DNA of 64,000 nt, taken from the NCBI GenBank assembly GCA_903931945.1, contig CAIZEI010000158.1:1-64000 (forward strand), given 5' to 3'. The stretch's first letter is position 1, and the number at the start of each line of letters is the position of its first letter. Below the pieces are notes generated by a model. The model did not search any database and was not told the DNA's origin. It saw nothing but the letters and a program-made list of their open reading frames with translations. This DNA comes from an uncultured Hyphomicrobiales bacterium (lineage in GTDB: Bacteria; Pseudomonadota; Alphaproteobacteria; Rhizobiales; Beijerinckiaceae). Below are positions 45,447-52,937 of this stretch, one piece after another. Both the position numbers and the translations under genes were made by a program.

Positions 45447-46373
45447 CTACAGGCCCAGCATCAATTCAAGATTTTGAACCGCTGCGCCCGAAGCGCCTTT
45501 GCCAAGATTGTCCAGCCGCGCGATGAGCACCGCCTGCCGGCGCTCATCGTTCGCGATCACGCGCAATTCCATCTGGTTGGTGTTATTGAGCCCTTGTGGC
45601 TCGATCTTGCCAGATTCCCGAGCAAGGTCTCCAGACCGGATCACGCTGACAAAACCGCCTTCGCCGTAGTGCGCCGCCAGAGCTTCCTCGATCTCCGCGC
45701 CATTGGTCACGCCGGACAGAAAATCGAGGTGGAGGGGTATCGAGACCAGCATCCCCTGCCGGAAGTCGGCGACCGAAGGCACAAAAATCGCCCGCCGTTC
45801 GAGTCGGGAATAGTGCTGGATTTCGGCCATATGCTTATGTTCGAGTCCAAGCGCGTAAAGCTCGAAATCCGGCGCGGTCCGGCTTTCATAGGCTGCAATC
45901 ATTGCCTTGCCGCCGCCGCTGTAGCCGGACACGGCATTGATCGTGACTGGAAAATCCGGCGGCAACAGTTGTGCATCGACAAGCGGTCGCAGCAAAGAAA
46001 TCGCGCCGGTCGCGTAACATCCAGGATTGGCGACGCGATTGGCCGTGGCGATGCGGTCCGCCTGCCCGTCAGCCAGTTCGGGAAAACCATAGACCCAGCC
46101 CGGCGCGACGCGATGCGCGCTCGAAGCGTCAAGCACGCGCGGCGCCGCATCGCCCATTTCATCCATCAGCGCCACGGCCGCCTTCGCCGCTTCGTCGGGC
46201 AGGCACAACACCGCCACATCCACGCTGGCCAGCAACGTCTTTTTGGCGTCATTGTCCTTGCGTTTGGCCGGGTCTATCGAAACAAGTTCGATATCGGCCC
46301 GCGCGCCCAGCATGTCGCGGATGATGAGGCCAGTTGTCCCTGCCTCGCCGTCGATAAAAACCTTCGCAGCCAT
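45447..46373 (-). CDS. argC: N-acetyl-gamma-glutamyl-phosphate reductase (type 2)
   Basis: NADPH-dependent step of arginine synthesis. It has 308 residues, the short type-2 form. Seen: AKVFIDGEAGTTGLIIRDML (nucleotide binding), RVLDASSAHRVAPGWVYGFPEL, the catalytic Cys in ANPGCYATGAI, and the GYSGGGKAMI loop. ATG 46373 follows GGAGATACGGC. It lies downstream of rplM-rpsI, the usual alphaproteobacterial order, but a small plus-strand gene and a terminator intervene, so it has its own promoter. Confidence 0.95.
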   Translation of the reverse strand: MAAKVFIDGEAGTTGLIIRDMLGARADIELVSIDPAKRKDNDAKKTLLASVDVAVLCLPDEAAKAAVALMDEMGDAAPRVLDASSAHRVAPGWVYGFPELADGQADRIATANRVANPGCYATGAISLLRPLVDAQLLPPDFPVTINAVSGYSGGGKAMIAAYESRTAPDFELYALGLEHKHMAEIQHYSRLERRAIFVPSVADFRQGMLVSIPLHLDFLSGVTNGAEIEEALAAHYGEGGFVSVIRSGDLARESGKIEPQGLNNTNQMELRVIANDERRQAVLIARLDNLGKGASGAAVQNLELMLGL

Positions 46374-46697
46374 GCCGTATCTCCGCCGCCGCCGATGTGA
46401 AACAGCCGCTGCCGGGAGTCAAGCATTGGAGCGTTTCCAAACGAAGCAGGAACCGGTTCGCTCCGGACGATTGCATCGCATTCGTCAAGGAAACGCTTCA
46501 ATTTGTGAATCAGGAGACATTTTGCGATCCATTTGGATCGGAAAATGCTCTGGCGACAGCGTAGCAATTCTACCGCCAGACCTGGTCCGGAATACGCCGC
46601 AATTGAACCATTCTTTCGCGGAAATTGACATTTATTTGATTTGACATCCGCCAGTTGAGAGCAATGATGTGTGCGGGAGGCAATACAGGAGGCGACA
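46374..46697. other. Gap with divergent promoters
   Basis: About 320 bp between argC and a small plus-strand gene. AT-rich from 46610 to 46650 with two TTGACA hexamers 15 bp apart (near 46625 and 46640), a plausible promoter region for the plus-strand gene. No further gene seen. Confidence 0.35.
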
Positions 46698-46913
46698 ATG
46701 CGCGTTCAAACGCCATATGCCTATACAGTCACGACCACTTGCAATCGAGCGGGAGCGGACCCTTGGCGTGTTGTCGTCAACCAGGGTTCAGGCGACCCCA
46801 TCGTTGAAATGAGCGCTTTGTCCCGCGACCACGCGCGGCAGGTTGCTGAGTCCCTTGCGATATTATTGCCCATCTTGCGACCGGGTTCTGGCGTGATCGT
46901 TGCGCAAGCGTAA
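46698..46913 (+). CDS. Small conserved-looking protein of unknown function
   Basis: A 71-residue protein. ATG 46698 follows a strong AGGAGGCGACA, which is the best argument that it is real. Sequence: MRVQTPYAYTVTTTCNRAG, then PWRVVVNQGSGDPIVEMSALSRDHARQVAE and a hydrophobic end (SLAILLPILRPGSGVIVAQA). No signal peptide or known domain. It lies between argC and a terminator shared with rpsI. Confidence 0.6.
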   Translation: MRVQTPYAYTVTTTCNRAGADPWRVVVNQGSGDPIVEMSALSRDHARQVAESLAILLPILRPGSGVIVAQA

Positions 46914-46933
46914 TTTTTGCGATTGTTAAACAG

Positions 46934-46963
46934 AAAAAGGCCGCCCGATCGGACGGCCTTTTT
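46934..46963. terminator. Bidirectional terminator between the small gene and rpsI
   Basis: AAAAAGGCCG and CGGCCTTTTT flank a short GC-rich centre, giving A runs before and T runs after the stem on both strands. It serves convergent genes ending at 46913 and 46981. Confidence 0.85.
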
Positions 46964-46980
46964 TGTAAATGGCAAGCAAA

Positions 46981-47472
46981 TTAACGCTTCGAGAACTGGA
47001 AACTCCGGCGCGCTTTCTTGCGGCCATATTTCTTGCGCTCAACTGTACGCGAGTCGCGCGTGAGAAAGCCTTCGCGCTTCAGCGCCGAGCGCAAATCGGG
47101 CTCATAGGCAGTCAGCGCTTTGGCCAAACCATGACGCACCGCGCCCGCCTGCCCGGACAGACCGCCGCCCGCAACGGAAACCACAAGGTCATATTGCGTC
47201 ACGCGATTGGCCACGACCAGCGGTTGACGCAACACCATGCGCAACACCGGACGGGCGAAATAGACTTCAACGGGGCGTTCATTGATCGTGATCTTGCCAG
47301 TGCCCGGCTTGATCCAGACGCGTGCGACAGCATCCTTGCGCTTGCCTGTAGCGTAGGCGCGACCTTGCTTGTCGAGCTTTTGCACATAGACGGGGGCAGC
47401 GGGCTGGACGCCAGCGGCGGAGACTGTCGCGCCTTTGAGATCCTGTAGCGAGGAAAGAGTGGTCTCGGCCAT
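46981..47472 (-). CDS. rpsI: 30S ribosomal protein S9
   Basis: Full-length S9 of 163 residues with an alphaproteobacterial N-terminal extension. Diagnostic segments: [21 protein letters not shown], the [16 protein letters not shown] loop and the C-terminal tail [12 protein letters not shown] whose last Arg reaches the P-site tRNA. It lies 2 bp after rplM. Confidence 0.98.
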   Translation of the reverse strand: MAETTLSSLQDLKGATVSAAGVQPAAPVYVQKLDKQGRAYATGKRKDAVARVWIKPGTGKITINERPVEVYFARPVLRMVLRQPLVVANRVTQYDLVVSVAGGGLSGQAGAVRHGLAKALTAYEPDLRSALKREGFLTRDSRTVERKKYGRKKARRSFQFSKR

Positions 47473-47474
47473 GA

Positions 47475-47945
47475 TCAGGCGCTCCGCTTGTTCTTGGCGT
47501 TCAATGCGCCGACATCAAGGATTTCAGGGCTCTGGGCGGCGTGGGGGTGATCGGCGCCCTTGTAAACGCGCAGATTGCCAAACTGTTCGCGACCCAAAGG
47601 CCCGCGTGGCAGCATGCGCTGAACCGCCTTCTCCACGATCCGCTCGGGGAAGCGACCTTCAAGAATGAACTTGGCCGAACGCTCCTTGATGCCGCCAACA
47701 AAGCCGGTGTGATGATAGTACATTTTCTGATCGACCTTGCGACCGGTCAGCACAATCTTCTCTGCGTTGACGATGATGACATTGTCGCCATCATCGACAT
47801 GCGGAGTGAAAGACGCTTTGTGCTTGCCGCGCAGGCGATTGGCGACAACCGTCGCCAGCCGTCCGACAACGAGTCCCGCCGCGTCAATCACCACCCATTT
47901 TTTCTCGACCTCGGCGGTCTTGGTTTGTGTGGTCTTGCCAAACAT
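47475..47945 (-). CDS. rplM: 50S ribosomal protein L13
   Basis: Full-length L13 of 156 residues: [64 protein letters not shown] and [18 protein letters not shown]. First gene of the rplM-rpsI operon. Confidence 0.98.
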   Translation of the reverse strand: MFGKTTQTKTAEVEKKWVVIDAAGLVVGRLATVVANRLRGKHKASFTPHVDDGDNVIIVNAEKIVLTGRKVDQKMYYHHTGFVGGIKERSAKFILEGRFPERIVEKAVQRMLPRGPLGREQFGNLRVYKGADHPHAAQSPEILDVGALNAKNKRSA

Positions 47946-48122
47946 TGAATCGGATTCCTTGATCGCTCAGGCGCAACACAAAACCGCGCGTGAAGTTGGC
48001 GGCTTATAGGCGGAGGATTTGAGCGCTGTCAACTCAAGGTTTGAAAAATACGAATTATCCCATATTTATAATGATTTTTGATGTGTGGTATTATTTTACC
48101 ACACCACTTCCGGCATTCCGCC

Positions 48123-48410
48123 TCACAGCAACTCCGTTTGGCGCCAGTTGTCGAGAAAGTCCTGCACGGCCGATTGATGGGCCTTGCCGATCGAAAATGC
48201 CGCCAACGCGTAATCGGCCAGTAGAAACCCACCCGCCAGAACGACCGCCAGCAGTAAACCCGCGCCTGCAATCTGGACGAAGCTGACGATCGTGTCCGGC
48301 ATGACGAAAGAGGCCGGCTGCTCCTTGGCGGCGCCGCCGCCGACCACGCGCAGGACGCAACCGTTGGTCAGGCGGCGCGCAGATATTTTATTTCGGACGA
48401 TGGTTGACAT
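48123..48410 (-). CDS. Hypothetical single-span membrane protein
   Basis: An open frame of 95 codons with one clear hydrophobic helix (VSFVQIAGAGLLLAVVLAGGFLLADYAL). The C-terminal part (SIGKAHQSAVQDFLDNWRQTELL) is amphipathic. The true start may be the internal ATG at 48302 (MPDTIVSF), because the first 36 residues are Arg-rich and lack a binding site. No family recognised. It lies between rplM and the Mur ligase gene. Confidence 0.4.
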   Translation of the reverse strand: MSTIVRNKISARRLTNGCVLRVVGGGAAKEQPASFVMPDTIVSFVQIAGAGLLLAVVLAGGFLLADYALAAFSIGKAHQSAVQDFLDNWRQTELL

Positions 48411-48538
48411 GGATCGGGCGCCGGTCCCGGACCAGCGACCGGGCGATTTCGCGCCAGCCCTGTTTCGATTTGAAACAATTCAGACCTTCGCCGGGCTAGC
48501 GCTGAAACCTTGGCAACCTCTGCGCCGGAGCAAAAATC

Positions 48539-49972
48539 CTATTTTGGCCAGCGCTGCTCGGCCAGCGCTGGCAGCGCCTCGATCAATCCGCCCAGATCGC
48601 CCGAGCTTAAAAACAGCACGGCGTCATCGCCATGGAGCTGCGCGCCAATGACGTCAATCCCGTCCTGCCCCGATGTCACGGGCGTTGCGTCAAAGCCTGC
48701 CGCCCTGACGCGCGCAATAATCTCGTCGAGCGAAACCTGTTCATGGGTTCCTGCGCCCTGCGCGGCGGGCTCGTAAATGAAAACCTTGTCGCACCCTTCA
48801 AACGCATCGTCGTACCAGTGCAACGTGCGGCGGTTGCGCCAGGAGAATGTATGCGGTTCAAAAACCGCGACCAGCCGGCGTTGCGGAAAATGCAGCTTCA
48901 TGGCGGCGATGGCGCTGCGCGCCTTGTCGTAGGACGACCCGAAGCCTTCAAACATCTGCAAGGCTGTTTTATCGGATTTCCGGTCAAGCCGCCGTACGAT
49001 GCCCCGAAACGAACCCATGGACTCCGCATACCGGGCTGCGCTGACCATCCCGCGTGTCAGAACGAACGCCCCGACGCCCACCATGTTTTCAATATTATGC
49101 GCGCCGAGCTGGCCGGTTTCGACGCGTGTGACCAATCGGCCTTGATGCGTCAAATCGAATGTGGAGCGCTCGCCATAGCGGATATTCTCCGCGCGCCAGT
49201 CGCCGATCCCAATGCCGAACGTAACAATCGGGCGTTTCAATGCGCCTAAAAACGGGGCGCTCAATTCGCCTGACATTGCCGCAACGACAATTCCGTCAAC
49301 AGGGACAAGATCGATCAGTTGATGGAAGGGCGCGAGATAGTCCTCAATAGTTGGAAATACGTTGACATGGTCATGCGCCAGCGGCGTCAGCAGGACATGA
49401 TCTGGGTGGTAATGCAGAAATTTCGAGGAATTGTCGGTGTTCGAGGAGGGATATTCATCGCCCTCGAGCAAAAACGCCCTGCCCTTGCCGATATGCGCGG
49501 CATATGGCGGCGAGAGCGGCAGCGCGCCGATCATCCATGAAGGATCGACCCCGGCGGAAGACAGGCAATGCGCCAGCATGGAGACGCTGGTGGTCTTGCC
49601 GAACGAGCCGGCCGCGACAATGGACTCATGATTTTGCGACAGAAGTCCCAGCACGTCGGCAAAGGACAGGATTTTCGGCCCGCCGGGCTTGGCCGCCCGC
49701 GAAAATGCCTCGGCGACCTCGGCGTTGGTTTGCGGCACAAGCCTGGCGTTCTTGCCAATGACGATGGCGTCCGCGCCCTCAGGAATGTTATGTGGCGCAT
49801 AGGGCGTGCGGCAGTCAATTTTTTCAGCTGCAAGAACGTGCGAAATCGGCGGGTAGATCGCCTCATCCGAACCTGTGACCGCTACGCCGGAATCGCGCAG
49901 CAGGATGGCGGTGGCGCTCATGCCAACTCCCGCAATGCCAATAAAATGCGCTTTTTTGAATGGAAAAACCAA
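48539..49972 (-). CDS. mpl: Mur ligase family protein (Mpl-like UDP-MurNAc-tripeptide ligase)
   Basis: ATP-dependent ligase that reattaches recycled murein tripeptide to UDP-MurNAc. It has 477 residues. Seen: KKAHFIGIAGVGMSATA (UDP binding), SFGKTTSVSMLAH as the Mur P-loop (usually GTHGKT or GTNGKT), LEGDEYPSSNTDNSSKFLHY, AHDHVNVFPT and HNIENMVG. The P-loop variant and the EGDEY motif fit the Mpl branch rather than MurC. TTG at 49972, after AGGGCGAAGTC, is the only well placed start. Isolated gene. Confidence 0.83.
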   Translation of the reverse strand: MVFPFKKAHFIGIAGVGMSATAILLRDSGVAVTGSDEAIYPPISHVLAAEKIDCRTPYAPHNIPEGADAIVIGKNARLVPQTNAEVAEAFSRAAKPGGPKILSFADVLGLLSQNHESIVAAGSFGKTTSVSMLAHCLSSAGVDPSWMIGALPLSPPYAAHIGKGRAFLLEGDEYPSSNTDNSSKFLHYHPDHVLLTPLAHDHVNVFPTIEDYLAPFHQLIDLVPVDGIVVAAMSGELSAPFLGALKRPIVTFGIGIGDWRAENIRYGERSTFDLTHQGRLVTRVETGQLGAHNIENMVGVGAFVLTRGMVSAARYAESMGSFRGIVRRLDRKSDKTALQMFEGFGSSYDKARSAIAAMKLHFPQRRLVAVFEPHTFSWRNRRTLHWYDDAFEGCDKVFIYEPAAQGAGTHEQVSLDEIIARVRAAGFDATPVTSGQDGIDVIGAQLHGDDAVLFLSSGDLGGLIEALPALAEQRWPK

Positions 49973-50466
49973 GACTTCGCCCTCGCCGAATCACAGGTAT
50001 CATAGCTTAGGCCGGCGCGTGCGGGCGAATGCCGGGATGGACGCATAATTTCACGCGTTCCGAGGTCCTCAACCGAGTTTCGCTGACGCGATGCCCTTCT
50101 TTTCCCGCGATAGGCGTGAGACGGATCCGCGCGCTGCTTGAGCTCAGACGCAATCCAGCCATAACGCACCCTTGCGCAGCGCAGACCAATCAACGCAAAG
50201 CCCCAATACGCGGACGCCAAAGCCCCGACGCACAGATCGTGTCCCCAATGGCGGTGTAGCTGGCGGGGAGCGCACCGCCCGCGAAGGGCGCCCCTCATCG
50301 CGCCGTAGCGAGCAGGCGCCGGTCATCGGCGGCGATGCGCCAATTGTGTTAGAAAAAAATGGGTTGACTATGTCGCGATCTAAATTTTACCGGTTGCCAG
50401 AATGTTTCTGCCGCTGATCGGGATACAGTCCAGACCCATCAAGGCTGAAATTGGTTTGGTGACGCG
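49973..50466. other. Gap upstream of superoxide dismutase gene
   Basis: About 490 bp. A minus-strand frame (49918-50298) has a hydrophobic stretch (CVGALASAYWGFALIGL) but no binding site or family match. The AT-rich segment 50340-50400 precedes the sod gene and likely carries its promoter. Confidence 0.4.
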
Positions 50467-51135
50467 ATGACTGAAATGATTCCCCCGCCTGTGGGCCCTT
50501 ATGTCTTGCCGCCGCTCAAATTTGGCTATGCCGACCTCGTGCCTGTAATTGATGAAGCGACGATGCGGCTTCACCATGGAATGCACCATCGCGCCTACGT
50601 TGACGGTGTCAACGCGGCTTTGTCGAGCCATCCAGAATGGCTGGGATTAACGATCGAAGAGGTTTTGCGGCGCCTTGCGGAGCTTCCTGACGACATCCGT
50701 CAGACTGTGCGCGAACAGGGTGGCGGTCATGCCAATCATCAGTTCTTCTGGAAAATATTGACGCCGAAGCGAACCGAGGGGCCAACTGGAGACCTCCTCG
50801 CTGCGATTGAAAAGGACTTCGGTTCCTACGAGACCTTCAAAGAGCTATTCGTAGAAGCGGGCGCGAAGCATTTTGGCTCTGGATGGGCTTTTCTGGTCGC
50901 CCATCCGCAAGAAAATTACAGGCTTGAAATTCTCACGCTTCCCAATCAGGACAGCGTGCTTGAACTCGATCATCCCTCGCCAGGCCTTATCGCCTGCGAT
51001 TTGTGGGAGCACGCCTATTATCTGAAATACAACAATCGCCGCGCCGATTGGCTGCGGGCCTGGTGGGATATCGTCAATTGGCCCTATGTCAGCGAGCGCC
51101 TTGCGGGTATTCGCGCCGGCAAGAAGCAGCTTTGA
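50467..51135 (+). CDS. Superoxide dismutase (Fe/Mn family, Mn-like signature)
   Basis: Detoxifies superoxide in the cytoplasm. It has 222 residues. Metal ligands visible: His in HHGMHHRAYVDG, His in GGHANHQFFW, and Asp/His in CDLWEHAYYLKYNNRRADWL. GGGHANHQFFW is the Mn/cambialistic type, where Fe enzymes have AAQVWNHTF-like residues. An unusually long and Pro-rich start (MTEMIPPPVGPYVLPPL) is present. Monocistronic. Confidence 0.94.
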   Translation: MTEMIPPPVGPYVLPPLKFGYADLVPVIDEATMRLHHGMHHRAYVDGVNAALSSHPEWLGLTIEEVLRRLAELPDDIRQTVREQGGGHANHQFFWKILTPKRTEGPTGDLLAAIEKDFGSYETFKELFVEAGAKHFGSGWAFLVAHPQENYRLEILTLPNQDSVLELDHPSPGLIACDLWEHAYYLKYNNRRADWLRAWWDIVNWPYVSERLAGIRAGKKQL

Positions 51136-51444
51136 CTGGAGCTGAACCATTGAGGTTTTTGAGATATTATATTTTCATTCATCGCCAGCATAAGACATAA
51201 CGTTTGAATTCTGCAGCAACGAACTTCACGCCAGTCGCCATCGGGTCACGCAACCGAACCGCCGCAGAACGCCAGCCGCTTCCCGTTTCGGCGATACCCC
51301 AAAAAGCCAACAACGGCCACTGTTGCCTCGCAGGCATTATCCGCGAAATCTGCGCGTTTGCCCAACGCGCCGCTGAAAATTGACGGGGCAGGCGTCTCCC
51401 GTGATGCACAATGGACACAGACGCTGGGCCCATCCCTGCCCCGC
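51136..51444. other. Gap between convergent genes
   Basis: About 310 bp, AT-rich at 51155-51210. Frames on both strands are shadow-like. No terminator with a T run was identified by eye. Confidence 0.35.
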
Positions 51445-52434
51445 TCACTGCTTTTTCATCGCCAGCGCCTTCACCGCGTTACGGATGGGCGTGAAGGGCC
51501 CCAGCCTGTGGGCGGTTGCGTCGAACCCGTCCATCCACGGCCCGTAGCCGGCATCGACAGGCTTTTCTGTCCGCACCGGAAAATCCTTGTCGAGATCGGC
51601 CTTGTGCGGGCGCGGCTGGCTCTGCACATAGGCCGCGACGTCCCATGCGTCCTCAACCGACACAACCGGGTTTTGCCAGTCAACGCCATTGGGCATGTTG
51701 GAACGGATGAAATTGGCGGCCGAGATCAGCCGGTTCATGCCCGCGCCATCGTTAAAACTGTCCGGCCCCCACAGCGGCGGGAAGAGATATCCCTTGCCAT
51801 CGCCAACCACGCCCGCGCGTTTGCCCTGCCCGTCGGCGCCATGGCAGGCTACGCAATTGTCGGCGAACACAGTCTTGCCACGGACAGGGTCCGCGGGACG
51901 GTCAAGTTCCTTCATCGCGCCGCCGCCGCGCCCTGCGGTCGGCGCCCCCACCGCCACGCCGGTCGACAGAAATTTGATATAGGCGACCATCGCCTTCATC
52001 TCGGCGCTGTCGAGCGGCAGCGGCTTGCCATTCATGCTGCGCGTCATGCAACCATTGATACGGTCCTCAATTGTGCCGACCTCGCCTTCCCGTGCCCGAT
52101 ATTGCGGGAAGTCGCCATAAACGCCGACATAGGGCAGGCCGAATTTTTTCGCGCCCGCTTCCAGGTGGCGGCTCTGGCAGGTCAGATTCGAGCCGGCGTA
52201 GCGCAGCGCCGGGTCTTTCTGTTCCGGCCCGATGAGCGCAGGCGTGTTGACCTGGAGGTCGCGCCCGTAGCGGATCAACCGACCCCAGGCGTCATCGCCA
52301 AGTTTCGAGGCGTCCGGCGGGCTCCATGCCGGCGCGGGCGATGCAGCGGGGGTCTGCGCGCCAGCGGGCGCCGCCAACGCCGCGCAAAGCGCCAGAACCA
52401 GCGCTGCACAGTAGAGTTTGGGAGTCGCGATCAT
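51445..52434 (-). CDS. TsdA/SoxA-like cytochrome c with one degenerate haem motif
   Basis: Periplasmic cytochrome of 329 residues with a signal peptide ending APAGA. The layout matches the thiosulfate dehydrogenase (TsdA)-like family: RYAGSNLTCQSRHLEAG, VGTIEDRINGCMTRSMNGKPLP, and a second cytochrome domain with CVACHGADGQG (194-198). The first haem site reads CQSRH (86-90) instead of CxxCH; one base change (TGC to CGC) explains it. The first haem may be singly bound or missing. Last of three co-directional genes with a DsrE protein and a 725-residue haem protein, pointing to sulfur-compound oxidation (inference). Confidence 0.85.
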   Translation of the reverse strand: MIATPKLYCAALVLALCAALAAPAGAQTPAASPAPAWSPPDASKLGDDAWGRLIRYGRDLQVNTPALIGPEQKDPALRYAGSNLTCQSRHLEAGAKKFGLPYVGVYGDFPQYRAREGEVGTIEDRINGCMTRSMNGKPLPLDSAEMKAMVAYIKFLSTGVAVGAPTAGRGGGAMKELDRPADPVRGKTVFADNCVACHGADGQGKRAGVVGDGKGYLFPPLWGPDSFNDGAGMNRLISAANFIRSNMPNGVDWQNPVVSVEDAWDVAAYVQSQPRPHKADLDKDFPVRTEKPVDAGYGPWMDGFDATAHRLGPFTPIRNAVKALAMKKQ

Positions 52435-52467
52435 GCCTCAACCAAATTATTCACATTGCCGCATAAA

Positions 52468-52923
52468 TCATGGCCTGACATAGGCAAAACCCTGCTCCTG
52501 CAATTCAGCAAGGCGCACGATGCCGGCTGGCACAACGCGCGCCTCCGAAATAATCGGGACAGGCTTGCCTTCCTTTTTTTCCATGCCCGTTTTCGTATTG
52601 TTGCAGGCCGACAGCGCCACTTTCGGATCGAGCTTCAGAAGCTCGCGTATCTGCTCTTTCACCGGCGAAGTGTCGTCGCGCAGCATATGCAGGCCGCCGC
52701 TGTTGGCGACGATTTCCATAGTCACCTCCTCGCCGAGTTTCGAATAGACCTCATAGGCGTTTTTCGCATTGTTCAGCGCTGTCTTCATCGACTCCTCGGA
52801 GTTGAAGCCGACATGGAGCACGATCTTGTGCAGCTTTTTGTTTTCCTGAGCGCGCGCGGTCGCAACAAGGGAGGCTAAGCCAGCTCCCGCAGCCGCCCAT
52901 TTGAACATCCATCTACGATCCAT
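52468..52923 (-). CDS. Exported DsrE-family protein
   Basis: A 151-residue protein starting at ATG 52923, after GGAGCTCGTC. The first 26 residues (MDRRWMFKWAAAGAGLASLVATARA) form a signal peptide. The rest is a DsrE-like sulfur-relay fold: LHKIVLHVGFNSEESMKTALNNAKNAYEV, VANSGGLHMLRDD, and the single mature Cys in ALSACNNTKTGM at the conserved DsrE active-site position. Periplasmic DsrE proteins are often near sulfur-oxidation genes. It lies 14 bp after the 725-residue protein and 33 bp before the TsdA-like cytochrome. Confidence 0.85.
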   Translation of the reverse strand: MDRRWMFKWAAAGAGLASLVATARAQENKKLHKIVLHVGFNSEESMKTALNNAKNAYEVYSKLGEEVTMEIVANSGGLHMLRDDTSPVKEQIRELLKLDPKVALSACNNTKTGMEKKEGKPVPIISEARVVPAGIVRLAELQEQGFAYVRP

Positions 52924-52937
52924 GACGAGCTCCTGTG

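Noticed and set aside
50340-50466. TTGACT in front of the sod gene as a -35 box
   Set aside because: No convincing -10 at the right spacing, so no promoter is claimed.
51358-52878. 506-codon plus-strand frame opposite the cytochrome and DsrE genes
   Set aside because: Shadow frame; the minus-strand products have signal peptides, CVACH and DsrE motifs.
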